A stretch of 64,000 bases of DNA from Phycisphaeraceae bacterium. Lineage in GTDB: Bacteria > Planctomycetota > Phycisphaerae > Phycisphaerales > Phycisphaeraceae. Location: assembly GCA_020851735.1 (NCBI GenBank), contig JADZCD010000047.1, positions 1-64,000 on the forward strand, given 5' to 3'. The first letter of the stretch is position 1, and every line of letters begins with the position of its first letter. Of the stretch, positions 58,830 to 64,000 are shown one piece after another. Below the pieces are notes generated by a model that saw only the letters and a program-made list of their open reading frames with translations, was not told where the DNA came from and did no database searches. Both the position numbers and the translations under genes were made by a program.

Positions 58830-59696
58830 ATGTCCTGGTTGCTCAGCGCCTTTGCCGACGAAGCCGGCGATACCACCGAACAACAGATCCAAGCCCTTAA
58901 ACGCGCGGGACTCCACGCCATCGATCCCCGCAACGTCGAACGCTGCAACATCTCCCAGCTTCCGCTGGACGTGGCCACGAAGGCGGCTGCCCAACTGGCG
59001 GCGGCCAAGATCAAAGTCCACATGTTCGGCTCGCCGCTGGGCAAGATCGACATTGCCGACGACTTTAAGATCGACGTGGACAAGCTGGACCACCTCGCCA
59101 AGCTCAAGGACGTCTTCAGCTGTAACGCGGTGCGCATTTTCAGCTATTACAACAAGGCCCAGAAGCCGCTGGACCAGTGGCAGAAGGCATCGCTGGACCG
59201 CCTGAGCCGGCTGCGCGATCAGGCCGGTCGGTTGGGTTTGGTGCTGTATCACGAGAACGAACGGCACATCTTCGGCGATCGCGGCCCGCAGGTGGAAGAG
59301 ATCGCCGCCAAGCTCCGCGACGGAAAAACGTTCAAGATGATTTTCGACTTCGACAACTACAACCAGAGCGGCGACGACGTCTGGGCCAACTGGCTGCGCC
59401 AACGCGACACCGTTGACGCCTTCCACTTAAAGGACAGCGACCGCCAGAATCACCACGTGCCGGTGGGCGAAGGGGCCGGCCGCGTGGCGGATATCCTAAA
59501 GGACGCCTTGGCCCGCCAATGGCAGGGCACCTTGAGCTTAGAGCCGCACTTAACCCACTCCTCGGCGGTGATGGCCACCGGGCCCAGCGGGCAGGCCAAT
59601 CAGAAGCTGGCCGACCTGCCTCCCGCCGAGTCCTTCCACGTGGCGGCCACGGCGGCGCTGAAGGTGCTCAAACAGGTGGGCGCTAAAATCAGTTGA
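58830..59696 (+). CDS. Xylose isomerase-like TIM barrel (sugar phosphate isomerase/epimerase)
   Basis: The product is 288 aa. MSWLLSAFADEAGDTTEQQI starts the barrel; VLYHENERHIFGDRG carries the metal-binding Glu region, MIFDFDNYNQSG and VDAFHLKDSD the next metal and His positions, and LSLEPHLTHSSA the last Glu/His. The family isomerises or epimerises sugars or acts on cyclitols. The specific substrate is unknown. CGGAG lies before the start. Confidence 0.85.
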   Translation: MSWLLSAFADEAGDTTEQQIQALKRAGLHAIDPRNVERCNISQLPLDVATKAAAQLAAAKIKVHMFGSPLGKIDIADDFKIDVDKLDHLAKLKDVFSCNAVRIFSYYNKAQKPLDQWQKASLDRLSRLRDQAGRLGLVLYHENERHIFGDRGPQVEEIAAKLRDGKTFKMIFDFDNYNQSGDDVWANWLRQRDTVDAFHLKDSDRQNHHVPVGEGAGRVADILKDALARQWQGTLSLEPHLTHSSAVMATGPSGQANQKLADLPPAESFHVAATAALKVLKQVGAKIS

Positions 59697-59797
59697 GCCC
59701 AATCGCTTTCCGTTCCCGCCGCGCGGGTGTAGATTATGGCGGACCGGCTCGCAAGGGCGATGGAATGACGATGGCACCTGAACCAGGAGTATCTTCC

Positions 59798-60580
59798 GTG
59801 AGCAGAACCCGCTTTCTGATCGTGGGCTTGATCCTCCTGGCCGGCCTGTGGCTGGTTCGTGGCGGCGCAGCTGGAGCCGAGGAACACCAAACCCCGCCAG
59901 CCGACAGCACCACAACCTCCCCTGCCCCTGCCCCCGCCCCCGGAACAGAAACTCCTCAAACCACCCAAAGTTCAGCCCCCGGCTCAGCCGGGGGGTACGT
60001 GGCATCGGATTCAGCCCCCGGCTCAGCCGGGCAGTCCGCCCCCGCGCCGGAGGAATCTTCCACCCCCACGGAAACGACCTTCGGCCCGCAGGTGCAAATG
60101 CCCGCCACCAGCCCCAGTCAGGAAGCTTCTTCGCAGCCCTCCGCCGAAGAAGTCATGCAGCGCATGCTCCGCCGCCGGCAGGAGATTCCCGTGGTCGAGC
60201 CGATCTCCCAGGCTCCGGTCGATCTGCCAGCCATCGGCAATCTGCGCTCGGACCGGGACGTCTTAGGCTCCGCGCCCGGACAGGACGGCCCGACCTTGCG
60301 CCGGGAAGGCGAGTTCATCGTCGGCCGGCGCGGGCGGGTGTTGCGCACGCCCGATGGATTCCTGCAGTTCCGCTTCGAAGCCGATGCCGAAGCCTCGCCC
60401 GAACCGCCGATTTACCTAATGCCCTGCCAGATGCTCGAACACATGGAGCAATTGTCCGAGGACCGCAAGGAAGAAGTGGTGTTCGTGCTCTCCGGGCAGG
60501 TGTTCGTCTATCGCGGGCGCAATTGGCTGCTGCCGACGATGATGAAGCTGGACATCGACCGCGGCAATCTGCGCAAGTAG
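59798..60580 (+). CDS. Secreted or anchored protein with repeat-encoded linker, unknown
   Basis: The product is about 260 aa from GTG 59798 (AGGAG eight bases upstream; ATG at 59765 possible). A signal or anchor (FLIVGLILLAGLWLV) precedes a Pro/Ala/Ser-rich region of about 90 residues containing SSAPGSAGG twice, encoded by two AGCCC-type hairpins (59974-59996 and 60012-60030). A conserved-looking C-terminal domain (about 165-260) reads GEFIVGRRGRVLRTPDGFLQ and YLMPCQMLEHMEQLSEDRK and ends in PTMMKLDIDRGNLRK. No known family is recognised. Confidence 0.7.
   Translation: MSRTRFLIVGLILLAGLWLVRGGAAGAEEHQTPPADSTTTSPAPAPAPGTETPQTTQSSAPGSAGGYVASDSAPGSAGQSAPAPEESSTPTETTFGPQVQMPATSPSQEASSQPSAEEVMQRMLRRRQEIPVVEPISQAPVDLPAIGNLRSDRDVLGSAPGQDGPTLRREGEFIVGRRGRVLRTPDGFLQFRFEADAEASPEPPIYLMPCQMLEHMEQLSEDRKEEVVFVLSGQVFVYRGRNWLLPTMMKLDIDRGNLRK
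59974..60031 (+). repeat. Two AGCCCCCGGCTCAGCCGGGG hairpins inside a gene
   Basis: 59974-59996 and 60012-60030 are near-identical palindromes whose reverse complement is the CCCCCGGCGGAGCCGGGGG hairpin of rsmE and the Cld-family gene. Here the opposite strand is read, giving SAPGSAGG. Confidence 0.85.
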
Positions 60581-60613
60581 CTCACGCCCAAGACCGTTGG
60601 CCCCACCGACATC

Positions 60614-60647
60614 AAAAAAAAGCCCAGGCATGATGGCCTGGGCTTTT
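60614..60647. terminator. Bidirectional terminator between convergent genes
   Basis: AAAAAAAAGCCCAGGC/GCCTGGGCTTTT around ATGATG, with A-run on one side and T-run on the other, between the rightward unknown and the leftward DUF4432 gene. The stem is AGCCC-type. Confidence 0.85.
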
Positions 60648-60676
60648 GCGTTTGTCGGGGGTGCTTGTCTGAGCGC

Positions 60677-61828
60677 TTACGCCCACTGAATCGGGCCGTC
60701 GTGGCGGGCAAATGCCGCCAGCGCGGCAGGATCGTCCAGCACGCGCAGCGTCAGTTGATACCGGCGCGATTGCCCGGGCTTTAGCCATTGCTCCGCCCAG
60801 GGGTGCTGCTCGCGATTCTTGCCTAAAAGCGAGCCGAAGTAGGGCTCCACGCCCACCACGTAAGAGCCGCCGGGCCCGTAGTGCTGCCAGTTGGCCAGAC
60901 GCGGCAGGTCGGCGATGGGATATTCCAGCTCCAGGGCCAGGCCGCGCTTGCGATTGATCAGCCCCACGTGGGCGATGCCTTGGCGATCCGCCCGCGGATC
61001 TAAAAGCAGGCCCTCCTCGCCGGACCCGCGATGGGATTCCAGCGGCCCGCGCACAGTCTTGAGGGCGGGCAGTTCCTTGGACGTGGGCTTTAGCTCCGTG
61101 GGCCAGACGTACGTGACCGGGCCCCTGTAAATCAGCTTGCAGTCCTCATCCACCAGTGGGTAGCCCAGGTTGCAGTGATACAGCCAGTTGTGGGCCACGC
61201 GGGCGTTGCCGCGATTGGTCACCTGGTCGAAAATGCGGATCTCCGGCCGGCCCAGCACGCACTGGATCTGCCGGCGGACTTCCACCACCGGCCCGAACAT
61301 GCGGGCATCGCGGATGATCAGCGACAAGAGCATTTCATACTTGCCCTGCTGCGGATCGGGATTGACCACCATCTCCACCGCCGCCGGCGTGTTGCTGAAC
61401 GTGCCGTGCAGCCCGATCTCCTGGCCGTCCTCCTCGCGCGCGCCGCCCATGTAGCGCGGGCCGCAGGTGGTCACCAAGCCGCCCGGCCAGGAGTTCAGCC
61501 AGGACAATCCTTCGTTATATGCGTAGCTCGGCGGCTTGTAGTCGTTGGGCGTTAAGTAAGCCAGGCTCGTCCGGTTGTAGGAAGCCTCCACAATGTCGCC
61601 GCCGCGGTCGAGGGCGACAACAAACCGCAGCCCGCTGCCGGTATCAACCATCGCCACCCGGCAACCGGCCGTGGCGCTGCCGCTGGGGTTGGGGTAATCG
61701 AAGGTCGCCGTGCGGATGCCGCCGACCTGGTGGATGCTCTCAAATTTCTCCGTGTCCAGATTCAATCCCTGGGGCGGAGTTTTGCCTTTGGTGGGTTGTT
61801 TGACGGGTTTGCGGGATTTTTTAGCCAT
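60677..61828 (-). CDS. DUF4432 aldose-1-epimerase-like protein
   Basis: The product is 383 aa. VALDRGGDIVEASYNRTSLA, WPGGLVTTCGPRYMGG and GQEIGLHGTFSNTPAAVEM, then YHCNLGYPLVDED, match DUF4432, a galactose mutarotase-like fold. The short basic N-terminal tail (KKSRKPVKQPTKGKT) is extra. The probable substrate is a sugar or sugar acid; the function is unsettled in the family. Confidence 0.85.
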   Translation of the reverse strand: MAKKSRKPVKQPTKGKTPPQGLNLDTEKFESIHQVGGIRTATFDYPNPSGSATAGCRVAMVDTGSGLRFVVALDRGGDIVEASYNRTSLAYLTPNDYKPPSYAYNEGLSWLNSWPGGLVTTCGPRYMGGAREEDGQEIGLHGTFSNTPAAVEMVVNPDPQQGKYEMLLSLIIRDARMFGPVVEVRRQIQCVLGRPEIRIFDQVTNRGNARVAHNWLYHCNLGYPLVDEDCKLIYRGPVTYVWPTELKPTSKELPALKTVRGPLESHRGSGEEGLLLDPRADRQGIAHVGLINRKRGLALELEYPIADLPRLANWQHYGPGGSYVVGVEPYFGSLLGKNREQHPWAEQWLKPGQSRRYQLTLRVLDDPAALAAFARHDGPIQWA

Positions 61829-61909
61829 GTCAATTCCTTTTTTACGTCAGCGTTGCACGCGAACTGGGGCAAATCCTATACTCTTGGCCTTGGTTTGTGG
61901 AGTTGCCCC

Positions 61910-62170
61910 ATGCCCATCTATGAATACCGCTGCCGGGATTGCCATCACTTAACCGAAGCTTTGCGCTCCATGAGCCAGGCTGACGATCCGATCGCCTGCG
62001 GGCATTGCGGCAAGAAACACACCCAGCGCGTGCTGAGCGTCTTCGCCGTGGCTGGCTCGAGCGATGCCGGTTCCTCCTGCGGCATGGATGGATCGTGCGG
62101 TCATGCCGGGGGCGGGGGCCATTCCGGGGGTGGGGGATGTTGCGGCGGAGTGTGCCGGCATCACCATTGA
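61910..62170 (+). CDS. FmdB-type zinc ribbon protein with Gly/Cys/His tail
   Basis: The product is 86 aa. ATG at 61910 begins MPIYEYRCRDCHHLTEAL, with Cys8, Cys11, Cys30 and Cys33 (CGHCGKK) as the zinc ligands of the FmdB/CxxC_CxxC_SSSS family. The tail (SCGMDGSCGHAGGGG and HSGGGGCCGG, then VCRHHH) is metal-binding-like, and part of it comes from GGGGGCGGGGG/TTCCGGGGG words. Regulatory or RNA-linked roles are speculative. Confidence 0.88.
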   Translation: MPIYEYRCRDCHHLTEALRSMSQADDPIACGHCGKKHTQRVLSVFAVAGSSDAGSSCGMDGSCGHAGGGGHSGGGGCCGGVCRHHH

Positions 62171-62334
62171 CCAGAAGTTGGGGCTTGGCAGAGCCGGGTT
62201 CTGTGAGCCCGGTGCGGCAACACGGTCGCCGGCTCTGATAAACCAAGGGAATCTTGGCGCCCGCGCGCACGAATCGTCGCTATTTGCAGACTCCCCTGGA
62301 CAACAGGAATTTTGCCGGATTCCGCGGAATTTCT
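62171..62334. other. Spacer before the small gene
   Basis: About 160 bases with no gene; an imperfect GCCGGG/CCCGG inverted repeat near 62193-62215 is the only structure noticed. Confidence 0.4.
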
Positions 62335-62363
62335 TTGTAAAGACCCTGTTCGCCGATTATAAT
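62335..62363 (+). promoter_or_regulatory. Sigma-70-type promoter for the small gene
   Basis: TTGTAA (62335-62340), exactly 17 bases, then TATAAT (62358-62363). The -10 box is perfect and unusual in such G+C-rich DNA. The expected start is about 20 bases before the ATG. Confidence 0.8.
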
Positions 62364-62389
62364 TACAGGTGTGAACTGGAGGTGCTCCG

Positions 62390-62602
62390 ATGCTCAGAAA
62401 CATGCATCTGGAATCGGTGCATCGGCAAGTGCGGTCAGACCTGCTGGCTGACAGCTACCGTCAGCCGCCGGTGGCCTCGCCGGAGGAACCGGTGCAGGTC
62501 AAAACGACCGACCCCTTGATCCGCGGCCTGCTTAAGGCAGTCCGGCACCTGCGGCACGTTTGTGCCGCCGGGCCCCGGAATCTGCCGACGCTCAAGCACT
62601 AG
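62390..62602 (+). CDS. Small protein of unknown function, well supported
   Basis: The product is 70 aa. GGAGGT lies six bases before ATG 62390, and a sigma-70 promoter precedes it. The sequence is basic with a His/Arg-rich end (LLKAVRHLRHVCAAGPRNL); no family is recognised. Strong expression signals argue that it is real. Confidence 0.7.
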   Translation: MLRNMHLESVHRQVRSDLLADSYRQPPVASPEEPVQVKTTDPLIRGLLKAVRHLRHVCAAGPRNLPTLKH

Positions 62603-62670
62603 GGTCTGGGCCGGTAGCTGATCGCAGGACGCTGCACCAACTCTTTTAGGATGGGACGGAAGATCTGGGG

Positions 62671-62706
62671 GCGCTATTGTTATGCGCCGGGGGCAATAGT
62701 GTTTTT
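62671..62706 (+). terminator. Possible terminator of the small gene
   Basis: CTATTG and CAATAG pair across a loop, followed by TGTTTTTC. The stem is only 6 bp with a long loop. Confidence 0.4.
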
Positions 62707-62719
62707 CTAATAAGACATT

Positions 62720-62801
62720 TGGCCACCGATGAACGCGGATAAACGCGGCTCAGAGTCGATTGCCTGTTTATCCGTGTTCATCTGCGTTAATCCGCGGCCA
62801 T
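62720..62801. repeat. Inverted repeat of GATGAACGCGGATAAACG type
   Basis: The left arm GATGAACGCGGATAAACGCG and right arm TTTATCCGTGTTCATCTGCG, then TTAATCCGCGG, are imperfect complements between the small gene and gltD. The words resemble a frequent intergenic repeat in several phyla (recollection, unverified). Confidence 0.75.
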
Positions 62802-62817
62802 CTGAGGATTCTGGACA

Positions 62818-64000
62818 TTAACCCGTAGGGTTGGTCGGTGGCGGGGGCGCCCACTGGCCGCTCCGCAGATACTCGTGAATGGAAGCCGCCGCCTTGCGCC
62901 CGGCGCCCATGGCCAAAATGACCGTGGCCGCCCCGGTGACAATATCGCCGCCGGCAAACACGCCGGTCTTGCTGGTGCGCATGGTGTCCGCGTTCGCTTC
63001 GATGTACCCGCCGCGGCGCGTCTTTAAATCCGGCGTCGTGGCCTGCACCAGCGGGTTGGCGGTGGTGCCCACGGCGATCACCGCCATTTCCGCGTCGACC
63101 TCGAATTCCGAGCCCGCCATGGGCTTGGGGCTGCGCCGCCCGGAGGCGTCCGGCTCACCAAGTTCCATGCGGATGCAGCGGGCCTTTTTCAGCCAGCCTT
63201 TTTCATCGCCTAAAAACGCCACCGGATTGGCCAGCACCAGAAACTCCACGCCTTCTTCCTTGGCGTGCTTGACCTCTTCCTTGCGGGCGGGCATTTCCGC
63301 CTCGGTCCGCCGGTAGATCAGCCGCGCCTTGCGGGCGCCCAGGCGCAACGCGGTGCGCACCGCGTCCATGGCCACGTTGCCCCCGCCGACCACCGCCACT
63401 TCCTTGTCCCGGCAATCGAACACCGGTTGGTCATAGTCGTCGGCAAACGCTTTAAGCAGGTTCACGCGGGTGAGGAATTCGTTGGCTGAGTAAACGCCGT
63501 TTAAGTGTTCGCCCGGCACGTTCAAAAACTGCGGCAGGCCCGCGCCGGTGGCGATGAATACCGCGCTGTAGCCCTCTTCATTGAGCAGCCCGTCGACGGT
63601 GACCGTCTTGCCCACCACCACATTGGTGACGAATTCCACGCCCATCTTGGCCAGGTTGTCCACTTCCTGGCGCACGATCTCCTTAGGCAGGCGAAATTCG
63701 GGAATCCCGTAGACCAGCACGCCGCCTAATTCGTGCAGCGCTTCAAAAACGGTCACGTGATGCCCGCGCTGCACCAAATCGCCGGCACAGGTCAGCCCAG
63801 CCGGGCCGGAGCCGACGACGGCGACTTTCTTCCCCGTCGGCGGGGCGTTGGGCGGCAAGCCCAGTTGCCCGGATTGTCGTTCCCAGTCCGCCACGAAGCG
63901 TTCCAGATAGCCGATGGCCAGCGGCGCTCCGCGCTTGGCGATGACGCACACGCCTTCGCACTGATCTTCCTGCGGGCAGACCCGTCCGGTGATGGCCGGC
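62818..64000 (-). CDS. gltD: Glutamate synthase small subunit (NADPH) GltD, N-terminal end outside the window
   Basis: The visible C-terminal 394 or so residues include CPQEDQCEGVCV (4Fe-4S ligands), VAVVGSGPAGLTCAGDL (FAD loop), VYGIPEFRLPKEIV, the NADPH loop VVGGGNVAMDAVRTALRLGA, and the end GVFAGGDIVTGAATVILAMG. GltD transfers electrons from NADPH to GltB, converting glutamine and 2-oxoglutarate to two glutamates. The frame stays open to the window edge, so it is cut, not short. Together with glnK-amtB it represents ammonium assimilation. Confidence 0.95.
   Translation of the reverse strand, partial: PAITGRVCPQEDQCEGVCVIAKRGAPLAIGYLERFVADWERQSGQLGLPPNAPPTGKKVAVVGSGPAGLTCAGDLVQRGHHVTVFEALHELGGVLVYGIPEFRLPKEIVRQEVDNLAKMGVEFVTNVVVGKTVTVDGLLNEEGYSAVFIATGAGLPQFLNVPGEHLNGVYSANEFLTRVNLLKAFADDYDQPVFDCRDKEVAVVGGGNVAMDAVRTALRLGARKARLIYRRTEAEMPARKEEVKHAKEEGVEFLVLANPVAFLGDEKGWLKKARCIRMELGEPDASGRRSPKPMAGSEFEVDAEMAVIAVGTTANPLVQATTPDLKTRRGGYIEANADTMRTSKTGVFAGGDIVTGAATVILAMGAGRKAAASIHEYLRSGQWAPPPPTNPTG

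Noticed and set aside
1-64000. CRISPR array
   Set aside because: The repeats vary in spacing and content, have no regular repeat-spacer pattern, and no cas gene is present.
1-64000. tRNA or rRNA genes
   Set aside because: No cloverleaf with GGTTCGA-type T-arm or ribosomal signature was recognised on either strand.

Overview
The window is a high-G+C bacterial chromosome segment with dense, ordinary housekeeping genes and an unusually heavy load of short dispersed repeats. The gene set points to a Gram-negative, didermic heterotroph: an LptD-like outer-membrane assembly protein, a TolC-family channel, lipoproteins, an AsmA-like giant protein and MurC are all present. PEP-CTERM-like sorting, a GspE N-terminal-domain orphan, a DUF4432 protein, a GH57 branching enzyme and secreted Ala/Pro-rich proteins suggest a Planctomycetota lineage, possibly Phycisphaerae-like. 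That placement is inference from gene content. I see no rRNA, tRNA or CRISPR array.

Layout. 1-8.4 kb: the 3' part of mfd (cut by the window start), a minus-strand cluster (ABC ATPase, membrane-anchored unknown, URO-D-fold protein, possible small ORF), and a large coiled-coil protein with a Wzz-like end. 8.4-8.9 kb: a hairpin-rich spacer where plus-strand composition changes abruptly from C-rich to G-rich. 8.9-11.5 kb: glnK-amtB with a clear sigma-54 promoter. 11.5-22.5 kb: a secreted unknown, a methyltransferase bracketed by inverted repeats, a dead transposase, a GT87-like membrane glycosyltransferase, a degenerate subtilase, an SH3 protein and a GspE N-domain protein. 22.7-33.5 kb: ruvX, manC, an MFS transporter, a disordered membrane protein, rsmE, a chlorite-dismutase-family protein, a UDPGP-type pyrophosphorylase, a Gfo/Idh oxidoreductase and a GNAT. 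33.6-45.8 kb: envelope biogenesis (LptD-like, PpiD/SurA-like, AsmA-like) plus a tRNA-binding protein, bioD and an SDR. 46-64 kb: murC, GH57 enzyme, YgaP-like rhodanese, rdgB, a tiny PEP-CTERM-like peptide, a deacetylase-like protein, tolC-like, leuC, an AAA ATPase, lipoproteins, a TIM-barrel isomerase, DUF4432, FmdB-type zinc ribbon, a small gene with an excellent promoter, and gltD running off the window end. Nitrogen assimilation is represented twice (glnK-amtB and gltD).

The outstanding feature is the repeats. Several families of short palindromic modules recur in intergenic DNA and also sit in frame inside protein genes, including conserved ones: two copies of one ~170-bp unit in mfd, a ~75-codon insert in rsmE with a near-identical intergenic copy, and a chain of four different modules in the GT87 gene. 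Further modules lie in the Cld-family, LptD-like, subtilase-like and other genes. Where a module occurs in two genes in the same orientation, the same reading frame is used. This resembles the Rickettsia palindromic elements, but it involves several unrelated modules that combine in different orders.
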